Shown: piece after piece, positions 35,321-43,920 of the stretch
How positions within the stretch are numbered: the first letter of the stretch is position 1
Layout: each line of letters opens with the position of its first letter
Assembly (NCBI RefSeq): GCF_900110765.1
Contig: NZ_FOEO01000007.1
Coordinates: 62,001 to 126,000, forward strand
Direction of reading: 5' to 3'
Source of the DNA: Pseudomonas sp. NFACC02
Lineage (GTDB): Bacteria > Pseudomonadota > Gammaproteobacteria > Pseudomonadales > Pseudomonadaceae
DNA length: 64,000 nt
Made by a program: the position numbers and the translations under genes
Notes under the pieces: model-generated
Told to the model about the DNA's origin: nothing
The model's input: only the letters and a program-made list of their open reading frames with translations
Database searches by the model: none

Positions 35321-36928
35321 TCACATCCGGAACACGCCGAAGCGGCTCGGGTCGATTGGCGCATTCAGCGACGCAGACAAGGCCAGGGCCAATACATCGC
35401 GGGTCTGCGCCGGGTCGATGACGCCGTCGTCCCACAAGCGAGCACTGGAATAGTACGGATGGCCCTGTTCTTCGTATTGGTCGAGGATCGGTTGCTTGAT
35501 CTCGGCTTCCTGCTCGGCGCTGAAACCCTGGCCACCGCGTTCGGCCTGCTCACGCTTAACCTGCACCAATACGCCAGCGGCTTGTTCGGCGCCCATCACG
35601 CCGATCCGCGCGTTCGGCCACATCCACAGGAAGCGCGGATCGTAAGCCCGGCCACACATCCCATAGTTACCGGCACCAAAACTGCCGCCGATGATCACGG
35701 TGAATTTCGGCACTTTGGCGCACGCCACGGCGGTCACCAATTTTGCGCCATGCTTGGCGATGCCACCGGCCTCGTATTTCTGGCCGACCATGAACCCGGT
35801 GATGTTTTGCAGGAACAGCAACGGAATGCCGCGCTGGCAGGCCAGTTCGATGAAGTGCGCGCCTTTCTGCGCAGCTTCGGCGAAGAGGATGCCGTTGTTG
35901 GCGAGGATCGCGATCGGGTAACCGTGCAAGTAGGCAAAACCACACACCAGTGTCGTCCCGAACAGCGCCTTGAACTCGTCGAACACCGAACCGTCTACCA
36001 ACCGCGAAATCACTTCGCGCACGTCGAACGGCTGCTTGGCGTCCGCCGACACCACGCCGTACAACTCGTCGCTGCTATAAAGCGGGGCGATGGGCGTACG
36101 TTGCTGGACTTCACCGAGCTTGCGCCAGTTGAGGTTGGCGATGCTGCGTCGGGCAATGGCCAAGGCGTGTTCGTCGCTCTCGGCATAGTGGTCGGCGACC
36201 CCGGAAATCTTGCAGTGCACATCGGCCCCGCCGAGGTCTTCGGCGCTGACCACTTCACCCGTGGCGGCTTTCACCAGCGGCGGGCCGGCGAGGAAAATCG
36301 TCGCTTGCTCGCGCACCATGATGGCTTCATCGGCCATGGCTGGCACATAGGCGCCACCGGCAGTGCATGAGCCCATGACCACTGCGATCTGCGGAATGCC
36401 CATGGCGCTCATGTTGGCCTGGTTGAAGAAAATCCGTCCGAAATGCTCGCGGTCCGGGAACACTTCATCCTGACGCGGCAGGTTGGCACCACCGGAGTCC
36501 ACCAGATAGATGCACGGCAAGCGGTTCTGCAGGGCAATGGTCTGGGCGCGCAGGTGTTTTTTCACGGTCAGTGGGTAATACGAGCCACCTTTCACGGTGG
36601 CGTCATTGGCGACGATCATGCATTCGACGCCTTCCACACGGCCGATTCCGGCAATCACGCCGGCGGCGGGAACGTCTTCGCCATACACCTCGTAGGCCGC
36701 CAGTTGGCTGATCTCGAGAAACGGCGAGCCCGGATCGAGCAGGCGATTGATGCGCTCACGGGGCAGCAATTTACCCCGCGAGGTGTGGCGTTCTTGAGCC
36801 TTCGGGCCGCCACCTTGCTGCACTTGGGCGAGCAGGGTGTGTAGGGCGTCGACTTGTTTGAGCATCGCCGCGCTATTGGCGGCGAACTCTGCCGAGCGCG
36901 GGTTGAGTTGAGTATGCAATATAGCCAT
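35321..36928 (-). CDS. liuB: Methylcrotonyl-CoA carboxylase carboxyltransferase subunit LiuB
   Basis: A 535-aa carboxyltransferase subunit, the same length as LiuB of P. aeruginosa and close to it from memory throughout, rather than to the geranyl-CoA carboxylase AtuC. Motifs include [73 protein letters not shown] and the C-terminal [54 protein letters not shown]. In other pseudomonads liuA (isovaleryl-CoA dehydrogenase) and the MerR gene liuR lie directly upstream. Here a MetA-family outer-membrane gene lies there instead. Confidence 0.94.
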   Translation of the reverse strand: MAILHTQLNPRSAEFAANSAAMLKQVDALHTLLAQVQQGGGPKAQERHTSRGKLLPRERINRLLDPGSPFLEISQLAAYEVYGEDVPAAGVIAGIGRVEGVECMIVANDATVKGGSYYPLTVKKHLRAQTIALQNRLPCIYLVDSGGANLPRQDEVFPDREHFGRIFFNQANMSAMGIPQIAVVMGSCTAGGAYVPAMADEAIMVREQATIFLAGPPLVKAATGEVVSAEDLGGADVHCKISGVADHYAESDEHALAIARRSIANLNWRKLGEVQQRTPIAPLYSSDELYGVVSADAKQPFDVREVISRLVDGSVFDEFKALFGTTLVCGFAYLHGYPIAILANNGILFAEAAQKGAHFIELACQRGIPLLFLQNITGFMVGQKYEAGGIAKHGAKLVTAVACAKVPKFTVIIGGSFGAGNYGMCGRAYDPRFLWMWPNARIGVMGAEQAAGVLVQVKREQAERGGQGFSAEQEAEIKQPILDQYEEQGHPYYSSARLWDDGVIDPAQTRDVLALALSASLNAPIDPSRFGVFRM

Positions 36929-37047
36929 GTGTGCTTCCCGTAGGGTGAACGTCAGCCCACCGTAGTTTGTCCTGGCGAGAAAAAACCAGACCTGTATGGC
37001 AGATGCTTGAGAAACAGTGGGTATCAGGAAGTAAATTAAACTTGCAC

Positions 37048-37935
37048 TTAGAACAACTTGAGAAAGCGCATGTAAATACCGTAGCTACGCTCGAATCCAC
37101 CTTCAGCATCCAGGTCCTTCGAGAGCGTGAACATGCCTTGAAAAGTAGGCGTAAACATTTTTGCGTAACTAACCCGCACTCGATCCCAACGAGTGCGTGT
37201 ACCGTTGTCGATACCGTCCAGCTCTTGTTTTCCTCCCCAAGCCTTTTGGTACCCCAGAGCGATATGGGAGGTGTCGTTGAGGTGGTAACGCAACCAGGTA
37301 TACGCGGTGTATGTATTTTCCTGTTGTAGCGTTTGGTTTTGGCCATTGGCGCGATCATTGTCGCCATACCAGGTGACATCTCCAAGGATGTCCAAGGTAA
37401 ATTTATCGCTCAGTCCTTGCACATAACCAGCTTGTAACATGCCCTTCCACCGGTTTTCACCGAGGTTAAGTGGATCGTTTTTGTCGTAGCTACCAGTGGG
37501 TAAAATGATAAATGGGGAGATACCAAAGTAGCGACGCTTGGCTGGGTCATTAAGTAGCCAGAGGGTGGCTGCCAGTTGGATATCACCCATCCCTTCATTG
37601 CCGTCGATGGCTGCCCCACCGACCTTTGCATCGTGAATTTTACCGAAGGGAATAAGTATCTGCGGGTTGATCGTCATACCGAACACTTGAGTGTAGTGCG
37701 CGTAGCGGAGGATGCCGATATCGGTGTCCAGGCGCGCGGAACCCGGCACTTCATGCCCTTTGGCGTCTCGGTAAGTATTGCTATGACTGTGGTCGTAATA
37801 GAGCAGGCCGATATCGCTGCCAGGTGGCAGAGCCTCATAGTCACCGGCATCTGCATCGCCGGCCAGTGCACGTGTGCAGGCGAACAGCAGCGGGCAGAGC
37901 AAACTTGCGGACGAGCGAGAAAGAAGAGTCTTCAT
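37048..37935 (-). CDS. Outer-membrane MetA-pathway (phenol degradation-type) protein
   Basis: A 295-aa protein with a signal peptide ([20 protein letters not shown] then [11 protein letters not shown]). It belongs to the transporter/MetA-pathway-of-phenol-degradation family of outer-membrane beta barrels ([61 protein letters not shown] with the aromatic C-terminus). These are found with genes for hydrophobic or aromatic substrates and are thought to help uptake. AAGGTGA precedes the ATG, and an AATAACAA motif lies 24 bp upstream. It sits between the PPDK-like gene and liuB. Confidence 0.82.
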   Translation of the reverse strand: MKTLLSRSSASLLCPLLFACTRALAGDADAGDYEALPPGSDIGLLYYDHSHSNTYRDAKGHEVPGSARLDTDIGILRYAHYTQVFGMTINPQILIPFGKIHDAKVGGAAIDGNEGMGDIQLAATLWLLNDPAKRRYFGISPFIILPTGSYDKNDPLNLGENRWKGMLQAGYVQGLSDKFTLDILGDVTWYGDNDRANGQNQTLQQENTYTAYTWLRYHLNDTSHIALGYQKAWGGKQELDGIDNGTRTRWDRVRVSYAKMFTPTFQGMFTLSKDLDAEGGFERSYGIYMRFLKLF

Positions 37936-37958
37936 GTGAATCACCTTCGTATCATTTA

Positions 37959-37966
37959 TTGTTATT
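37959..37966 (-). promoter_or_regulatory. Crc/Hfq CA motif before the MetA-family gene
   Basis: On the transcript this reads AATAACAA, a match to AAnAAnAA, located 24-31 bases before the start codon and just upstream of the AAGGTGA box. The motif is known from Crc/Hfq-repressed catabolic mRNAs in Pseudomonas. Confidence 0.5.
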
Positions 37967-37998
37967 TTTGGTCGTCGTGTTTTTCCATCGCGCAGGCC

Positions 37999-38025
37999 CT
38001 GGCGGCCTGGAATGGAGGCCACCAG
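37999..38025. terminator. Strong hairpin between PPDK-like and MetA-family genes
   Basis: CTGGCGGCCT (37999-38008) and AGGCCACCAG (38016-38025) pair along ten positions with one wobble. A T run follows on the plus strand (GAGTTTTTG), but genes here run on the minus strand, where no T run follows. It may adjust mRNA decay between the two genes. Confidence 0.5.
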
Positions 38026-38050
38026 GAGTTTTTGTTACGCAACCATTTCG

Positions 38051-40528
38051 TTATGAGGCGGCTTGCCCTAGCCGCAGACGGACCAGCTGCCACTGCTGCA
38101 AGGGAATGCCGAAGTGACGGTAGCCCAATTGGTACAGCGCCTGGACCAGATCCAAGTCGCTGGCAAGAGCGCAGTCGACGCCCACGCAAGCGTCGGCCTG
38201 TGCAGCCTGAGTTCCCAGTTGTGCGAGCAGGTCCTTAAGGAATGGCTTGAGCGCGCTCCGGGGATTCCTGCTCATTACACCCTGCTGCAAGAACTCATCG
38301 AAGCATGCCGAAGAGAAATATCGTTCGGCCAGGAACCCGTGAGAAGAGCGTACGATCTGGTCCATATCCAGCCACAGGCAGGCCCCTTGCGCATGCATTT
38401 CCGGCGCTGACGCGAGTCCCGCAACACTATTGATCGATACTCCACCCTTCAATGCCGGGAACGCCTCCAGTTCGCAGGCGTAGCGTTGCCATTCCTCGGT
38501 CTCCGTGACACCACTGAGGAGCACCGTGAGAGTCTTCTCTGCCTGCTGGCAAGCCTGTTCAAGACCTTCCAGGATAGGTCGATAGAAGCCCGGATGGCCA
38601 AGCGGCAGGTGCAAACGCGGGTCGAGCTCAGACCATCCCGGTACCAGATTTCGTGCACGTTCAGAACTCAGGCGTGGCAGGCGCAGGTAGATTGGGCCTT
38701 GGTCAATTTTCTCCAGCAGCCACCGGCCGATTTGTTCAGCGACACTGCATAACAGATCTGTGGCATCGGCCTGGGCGAATTCCGTTTGTCCTATTTTTGC
38801 GACGGCGCTGACCAGATCGTCGATTAATCCAAGGGTCTCGGCGACATCGGTCATGCCGATTACCGAAATGCTGAGTGCCTCTGATGGGAGCCTGTCGATC
38901 TCTTGCAGGTGACCGACAGAACACGACAGATTCGCTTGCGACAGTTCATCTGCCCAGGCCAGTAACTGGATCAGTTCAGGCGAACCGCCAAGGTTGTTCG
39001 TCAGTGGCAGATCGCCCGCGTAAACAATGCCCGCGGCCCCATCCATGGACAGATAGTCCCCTTCGCGATGAAGCTTGCCGTCGATCTCGAAGGTACGTGC
39101 CTGCAAGTCGATCTGGATCGACTCACAGCCCACCACGCAGGGTTTGTCCTGGGCCCGCGAGACAACCGCGGCATGACTCAAGCCGCCGCCTTTGGCGGTA
39201 ACAATACCTTGCGCTGCGAGCATGCCACGAATGTCCATCGGGCTTGTGGTAGGGCGCAAAAGGATCACGCGCTGACCGCTGGCGGCCAGTTCTGCGGCAC
39301 GGTCAGCATCCAGCACCGCCACACCAGCGGCATGGCCAGGGGATGAGCCAATGCCGTTGGTCAACACCTGTGCTACCGACAACGCCGTAGTCTCGAAGGT
39401 TGGCCGAAGCAATCGCTTGAGTTGGTCGGATGTGACCATGGTCAGAGCCTGTCGTGGAAGGATCAGGCCCTCGCGAACCAGATCGTTCGCAATCTTAACT
39501 GCCGCTGACGCAGTGCACTTGGCTGCACGGACTTGCAGCAGGTACAACGTACCCGACTCAACGGTGAACTCGATGTCCACCGAGTTATGGTAGATCGCCT
39601 CGAGGGTGCGTCCGTACTCCTCCAGATCGGAACACAGTGCTGCATGCTCACCGCTCTGGGTGTGCGCCAGATCGACGGGAGTGCTTTCACCAGAGACCAG
39701 GTCTTCGCCCTGGCGGCCAGTAAGATACTCGCCATACAGTTTGCGTTCTCCGGTGTTCGGATTGCGGGTAAAGGCCACACCTGATCCGGAGTTGGCATCG
39801 GAATTCCCGAACACCATTGCCTGTACCGTCACTGCCGTACCCAGGTCGTCAGAGATTCCAAGATGCTTACGGTAGGCCTTGGCACGCGAACTGTCCCAAG
39901 AGTCGAAGACGGCCTTCACTGCATGCAACAATTGTTCGTGTGGGTCCAGTGAGACTTGCTCACCGTCTTCCTCGAAGGAGCGCACCAGCGCCATCTCCAG
40001 CTGACTCAATGTTGCTTCGCTGGGGGATGCCTCGGCTTCTGTGCGTTGCGCGGTCACCCGACCGATGATTTCTTCACCATCAAGCCCTAGAACAATATCA
40101 GCGTACATGCGCCAGAAGCGCATCCAGGTATCGATAACGAACGCAGAGTTGCCACTCGCCTCGATCATGCGCCACGCAGCGCGGGCATCCAGCCCCAGGT
40201 TGAGCACCGTGTCCATCATTCCCGGCATACTGACCTGCGCCCCTGAACGCACAGAAACCAGCAGGGGCATACCTCCAGTGTTGAACGACTTGGCGCATTT
40301 GCCGCCCAACTGATCCATGGCCTCTCGTACTTGCTGGATCAATCTCTGCGGGAGTTGCTTCCCGGACTGACGATAAACGTGGAAAGCATCAGTGCCGATG
40401 GCGAAGGCTGGCGGAACTGGAATTCCTGCCTCCACCATGCGCGCCAGCCCTGTTGCCTTGCCCCCGAAACGGGCACTGTCCAGGGCGTCCAGATGTTCGA
40501 TGTCCCACACAAACTGCTGCATGTTCAT
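38051..40528 (-). CDS. PPDK-like kinase with degenerate pyruvate/PEP site
   Basis: An 825-aa protein with the architecture of pyruvate phosphate dikinase. The ATP-grasp domain (1-345) has RSGAQVSMPGMMDTVLNLGL at 94-113 and GVAFTRNPNTGERKLYGEYL at 250-269. The swivel domain has GGGLSHAAVVSR with the phosphohistidine at about 452. The C-terminal 300 residues correspond to the TIM barrel but have lost its signatures: GTNDLTQ reads LDMDQIV and the catalytic-Cys motif CGEHGGD reads VDCALASD. So ATP-to-His phosphorylation is likely, but the acceptor is probably not pyruvate. By analogy with phenylphosphate synthase it may phosphorylate an alcohol. GAGGTG precedes the ATG at 40528. Confidence 0.8.
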   Translation of the reverse strand: MNMQQFVWDIEHLDALDSARFGGKATGLARMVEAGIPVPPAFAIGTDAFHVYRQSGKQLPQRLIQQVREAMDQLGGKCAKSFNTGGMPLLVSVRSGAQVSMPGMMDTVLNLGLDARAAWRMIEASGNSAFVIDTWMRFWRMYADIVLGLDGEEIIGRVTAQRTEAEASPSEATLSQLEMALVRSFEEDGEQVSLDPHEQLLHAVKAVFDSWDSSRAKAYRKHLGISDDLGTAVTVQAMVFGNSDANSGSGVAFTRNPNTGERKLYGEYLTGRQGEDLVSGESTPVDLAHTQSGEHAALCSDLEEYGRTLEAIYHNSVDIEFTVESGTLYLLQVRAAKCTASAAVKIANDLVREGLILPRQALTMVTSDQLKRLLRPTFETTALSVAQVLTNGIGSSPGHAAGVAVLDADRAAELAASGQRVILLRPTTSPMDIRGMLAAQGIVTAKGGGLSHAAVVSRAQDKPCVVGCESIQIDLQARTFEIDGKLHREGDYLSMDGAAGIVYAGDLPLTNNLGGSPELIQLLAWADELSQANLSCSVGHLQEIDRLPSEALSISVIGMTDVAETLGLIDDLVSAVAKIGQTEFAQADATDLLCSVAEQIGRWLLEKIDQGPIYLRLPRLSSERARNLVPGWSELDPRLHLPLGHPGFYRPILEGLEQACQQAEKTLTVLLSGVTETEEWQRYACELEAFPALKGGVSINSVAGLASAPEMHAQGACLWLDMDQIVRSSHGFLAERYFSSACFDEFLQQGVMSRNPRSALKPFLKDLLAQLGTQAAQADACVGVDCALASDLDLVQALYQLGYRHFGIPLQQWQLVRLRLGQAAS

Positions 40529-40538
40529 TGTCGTCACC

Positions 40539-41108
40539 TCACACATCACGGGGCCGGCCCACGACCGCCAGAATATCCTCATGGAACTCGAACCAGATGT
40601 TGTGCATTGAATCCAGGGTTGGATTGCACACATAGTCGAGTTGCCCTTTGTCGGCCAATGCCATCGCCCGCTCGAAGCGCTGGATGTAGCCCGCGTAGCG
40701 AGGGATTTCCATGACAAGTTCGCCCAGCGCGCGAATCATCCGTTCAACGATACGAACCATGCGCTCTCGGGCACGCTCATCACCCTCCGATGTTTGCCAA
40801 TCCGATACGGCCTTGATGAACTGGACATTCAGGGTTTGTTCGAAACGCTCGTACCAGGCAATCACCCCCGCCGACACACGCATTGGCTGGTAGGTTAGTT
40901 GGTAGAACTCCAGCACTTTTTGAACACCTTCTGGCTGCATCAGGTAGGCATCGTTGATGTTGATGACGCGTTCAGCCTCGGCCTGTTCTGCGAGGATGTG
41001 AGTGACTGTTGCCAGGTCGTACCCGGTCACATCCGCCACATGGACGGGGGCTGCCATCTTGCGCAGGTAAATGGCATTCAATACGCAAAAAATCTGTTCG
41101 CTCAGCAT
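40539..41108 (-). CDS. Unknown protein with winged-helix-like N-terminus, partner of PPDK-like kinase
   Basis: A 189-aa protein ending 10 bp before the PPDK-like gene. The first 70 residues look like a winged helix (FCVLNAIYLRKMAAPVHVADVTGYDLATVTHILAEQAEAERVI). The rest is helical, with EIPRYAGYIQRFERAMALADKGQLDYV near the end. I recognise no family. Tight coupling to the kinase suggests a regulatory or structural subunit of a phosphotransfer complex, or a dedicated regulator; a DNA-binding role is possible. ATG at 41108 is preceded by AGGTG. Confidence 0.6.
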   Translation of the reverse strand: MLSEQIFCVLNAIYLRKMAAPVHVADVTGYDLATVTHILAEQAEAERVININDAYLMQPEGVQKVLEFYQLTYQPMRVSAGVIAWYERFEQTLNVQFIKAVSDWQTSEGDERARERMVRIVERMIRALGELVMEIPRYAGYIQRFERAMALADKGQLDYVCNPTLDSMHNIWFEFHEDILAVVGRPRDV

Positions 41109-41253
41109 GGTGCACCTGCATTGTTCAGTAGTGGCAAGGGCGCGACGCCAGAAGGCGTCTAGCGCCTTGCCTGGATATTACTTTGCGTCCACTTCAGCTG
41201 GACGAGGTATGCCGCACAGTCCGATTCCAGTCGGTTGGCAACCGTTTTAGCGG

Positions 41254-42663
41254 TCAGCTCCAGAAATACTTGGAGCGACGCAGGTCACTCCCTTCCGGGA
41301 AGGGCAGATAACCTTCACCGGAAAATATCTTTTGCGGCACTACCGTTTGGGCGAAACCTCGCTTCTTAATGTCGTAGTAGTAATTCGACACACGCTGATC
41401 TATTTCCCAGAAGTCATAGTCTTTGCAGGCCTTCTCATAGGTACCGGCTACGCGCAGGTGCGGCAGGATCATGTCGATGTAGTACACGTACATGCCGTTG
41501 GTGATCAGTTGCCGACGAGACATACGCGATAATTTTGAGTACAGGCCGAAGGTCGCCTGCTGGATACCCGTCAGCCGCTCGTCCAGCTTGTCGATCTTCA
41601 CCGGGTAGATTCCGCTCATCGGGGTGTCCCACTTCTCGCGGACGAAAACCGCGCCACCCACCAGGTGCTCGATGTAGTTTGTCGGCCGGGTAAAGGTCGT
41701 GGAAATGTCGTTGACGCGAATCTCGTCCAGACTCATGCCTTCCGGGTCGATGACCATCAGCAAGGTGTAGCAGTGGGGCACATTCTCGCGGTCGCAGACA
41801 TCGCTCCAGTGGTAGACATCTTCGTTGGTAAACAGGTCGCGGATGATCATCAACTTGCCATCCGGGAGCTCGTAAGGACCAGTGTCGCCCAGGCCCAGTC
41901 GGCAGTCGAAGTGATCAAGGAAAGCCAACAGCTCAGCGGCGGCATTGAAGCGCACGAAGCTTTCGAAGGCAGGACTGCCTTTTTCGAACGAATCAATATG
42001 TGGGGTCAGGCTGTCCAGCACGTCCTGATCGTGGATCGCGCAACGATAGCGGTCCTGGGAGTTCAGCAGGAAGCCGTCCTGGCGCTTGGACCACAACACA
42101 CGCTGCATAAACTTGAGAATGTCGTTGCTTTCGGCGATGTAGTCCTGGGGTTTGATTGCTTCCAGGGCCAGCAGGCCGCAGCGGCCCATGCCGAAGCCTA
42201 CCGCGCCGATGCTCCAGTCGTGCACTGAGTTAACCTTGGTGCCGATTTCGCGGCGGGCGGTTTCGCCGATCTTCATCACACCTTCGGCACCGACCTCATT
42301 AGTGGTCATGCGCAGAATTTCCGGCCAACGATAGAACTCGTTCATGAACGCGAGGATTTCGTACTCCTGGCGCGGAATCATGCCCGACTCGCCTTCGGTG
42401 GCTCGCATCACCAGAACGTCCCAAATGTTCCAGGCCAGGTAGTTGTTCAGGTCGTTCAATTCGTCGAGGGTGAACTGGTCTCTGAGCACGTCTTCGCGGC
42501 TGACCCGCTGCAGCACATTGCTCTTGGCCCGCTCCTTCATGATCCGGTCGCCGAGGATGCCATCTGGCACCGGTGGCATGCCCTTGAAGTTGCCTTGGTA
42601 CAACAGATCCTGGAAACGTAGTCCTTCGTCGAACTCTTGATAGCGTTGTTTGTAGTTGCTCAT
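41254..42663 (-). CDS. Unknown 469-aa protein of the phosphotransfer cluster
   Basis: A 469-aa soluble protein that I cannot assign. It is rich in aromatic and acidic residues, without signal peptide or obvious nucleotide motif. Notable stretches are FGMGRCGLLALEAIKPQDYIAESNDILKFMQR, HIDSFEKGSPAFESFVRFNAAAELL and the Tyr-rich NGMYVYYIDMILPHLR and SNYYYDIKKRGFAQ. It is between the stand-alone swivel domain and the 189-aa gene, all same strand, so it may be the substrate-binding or isomerising component of the kinase system. An AAGAACAA motif lies directly upstream of its ribosome binding site. Confidence 0.7.
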   Translation of the reverse strand: MSNYKQRYQEFDEGLRFQDLLYQGNFKGMPPVPDGILGDRIMKERAKSNVLQRVSREDVLRDQFTLDELNDLNNYLAWNIWDVLVMRATEGESGMIPRQEYEILAFMNEFYRWPEILRMTTNEVGAEGVMKIGETARREIGTKVNSVHDWSIGAVGFGMGRCGLLALEAIKPQDYIAESNDILKFMQRVLWSKRQDGFLLNSQDRYRCAIHDQDVLDSLTPHIDSFEKGSPAFESFVRFNAAAELLAFLDHFDCRLGLGDTGPYELPDGKLMIIRDLFTNEDVYHWSDVCDRENVPHCYTLLMVIDPEGMSLDEIRVNDISTTFTRPTNYIEHLVGGAVFVREKWDTPMSGIYPVKIDKLDERLTGIQQATFGLYSKLSRMSRRQLITNGMYVYYIDMILPHLRVAGTYEKACKDYDFWEIDQRVSNYYYDIKKRGFAQTVVPQKIFSGEGYLPFPEGSDLRRSKYFWS

Positions 42664-42678
42664 CTTCGCGGCCTCTTA

Positions 42679-42686
42679 TTGTTCTT
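42679..42686 (-). promoter_or_regulatory. Crc/Hfq CA motif before the 469-aa gene
   Basis: Transcript sequence AAGAACAA, a perfect AAnAAnAA match, followed by TAAGAGG as the ribosome binding site. The same CAAGAACAATARGAG leader occurs before the alcohol dehydrogenase gene. Confidence 0.6.
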
Positions 42687-42697
42687 GATTGGCGGGA

Positions 42698-43111
42698 TTA
42701 CAGGGCAACGATGCGCCCGATCTCGGGGTCGCTGCACTCCAGGCGTACGCGCCTGCCAGACAGAAACTCAATTATCTCGGCGAAGTGGCTTTTGTTGTCG
42801 CCGCCGGTGACGTAACGCTGGTTGCTATGCAGCAGGCTCGTGGTCATGACACATGGCATCTGGAACTCCCGGGAGAGGATGCCCAGATGGGACTCGGGCG
42901 CGCCGGACATAGTGATGACACCAATGGCACCCATGCTCAAAGCGGGGGAGAGAAAGGTTGTAGTGCCCCCTTGGACCAGCAGGATGTGCTCTTTCAGCTT
43001 GCCGCTCTGGATCAGCTTGATGACTGACTGCGGATCTGGCAGGTAGATGATTGTGCCTTCCGGGGACTTGCTGGTTTCGAAGCTGTTGAAACCTTGTGCG
43101 ATGGTAGTCAT
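42698..43111 (-). CDS. Stand-alone PEP-utiliser mobile (phosphohistidine swivel) domain protein
   Basis: A 137-aa protein that is essentially one swivel domain. LLVQGGTTTFLSPALSMGAIGVITMSGAPESHLGILSREFQMPCVM matches the mobile-domain signature GGxxSHAAIxAR...PAV, with the candidate phosphohistidine at residue 75. A separate carrier of this kind is unusual next to a PPDK-like protein that already has one. It may relay phosphate between kinase and acceptor, as multi-component phenylphosphate synthase splits these roles (analogy, inferred). It is followed after 34 bp by the 469-aa gene. Confidence 0.78.
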   Translation of the reverse strand: MTTIAQGFNSFETSKSPEGTIIYLPDPQSVIKLIQSGKLKEHILLVQGGTTTFLSPALSMGAIGVITMSGAPESHLGILSREFQMPCVMTTSLLHSNQRYVTGGDNKSHFAEIIEFLSGRRVRLECSDPEIGRIVAL

Positions 43112-43209
43112 GGGGATTTTCCTTAGATTTGTATTTGTAATGGAAATGTTTGTGAAACTTTACCTCGGGCAGGAGGTAGGGTTGATTCGCTGTCGAAGTC
43201 CGGGTGGCG

Positions 43210-43917
43210 CTACACCTCCTTCCCTGGAGCGAGAGGCAGCGATAGCGCGCTGAGTAACTCCTGAGGCCAATACACCACCTGCTCGGCACCCGCCTCCAGT
43301 AACTGCTTCTCGGAATGCAGGCCCCAAGACACGCCCACCACGCGTACGCCGCATTCCCGCGCATGACGCACATCCCCGACGGTATCGGTGATCATCATCA
43401 CCTCGTCCGCCTGTAGCGCGGTCTCCTCGCGCTCTTCGAACCATGGCAAATCACGGCGTCGGGTGGCATAGGTCGGATCGGTCATGACCATGCGGATGGC
43501 CTCTCGTTTGTCTTGAATGACGTCGCCGGCAAATACTTGGGAAAAACATTGAGTGATTCCCGCCATGTCGGTGATTCTTCGAATCGCCTGCAAGGCATTG
43601 CTGGAGATAATCGCCAGCGCGTACTGCCCGGCACAGGCGCGGACCACATCCAGCATTCCCGGCACGAACGGTGGCAGGTAGTCATGGCGCATCAGTTCCA
43701 GAAAATGTGCCTGGGCTGCCTGCGCGGTGGATGGATCCTTGCAGTGCGCATGCATGGCTTCGAAAAAGTTGTTCTCGAACAGAGCGAAGTAATCCTGCTG
43801 CCGATCAATGCCCAGGCCGAACAGCTCATTTGTCTGGCGAAACAGTTGCCAGGAAGCTTCGCGGGTCTGCACCAGAGTGCCGTCCAGGTCAAAGAGAAGC
43901 GCACGTACCGGCTTCAT
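43210..43917 (-). CDS. HAD-superfamily phosphatase (Gph-like)
   Basis: A 235-aa haloacid dehalogenase-fold hydrolase. Motif I is LLFDLDGTLVQ with nucleophile and acid Asp10/Asp12. Motif II is IISSNA, the lysine of motif III is in IQDKREAIR and motif IV is MITDTVGDVRHAREC. The cap is of the helical C1 type, as in phosphoglycolate phosphatases. A phosphatase within a cluster that contains an ATP-dependent phosphotransferase suggests it hydrolyses a phosphoester made by the pathway. It starts three bases after the stop of the preceding gene, indicating co-translation. Confidence 0.87.
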   Translation of the reverse strand: MKPVRALLFDLDGTLVQTREASWQLFRQTNELFGLGIDRQQDYFALFENNFFEAMHAHCKDPSTAQAAQAHFLELMRHDYLPPFVPGMLDVVRACAGQYALAIISSNALQAIRRITDMAGITQCFSQVFAGDVIQDKREAIRMVMTDPTYATRRRDLPWFEEREETALQADEVMMITDTVGDVRHARECGVRVVGVSWGLHSEKQLLEAGAEQVVYWPQELLSALSLPLAPGKEV

Positions 43918-43920
43918 TGT

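Noticed and set aside
32434..36928. Geranyl-CoA carboxylase (atuCF) instead of methylcrotonyl-CoA carboxylase
   Set aside because: LiuB matches the 535-aa P. aeruginosa LiuB nearly throughout as I recall it, and the gene order liuB-C-D-E with HMG-CoA lyase fits the liu operon. No atu companion genes are present.
37999..38025. Plus-strand intrinsic terminator
   Set aside because: The T run lies on the plus-strand side but all neighbouring genes run on the minus strand, so it is listed as a hairpin of uncertain role.
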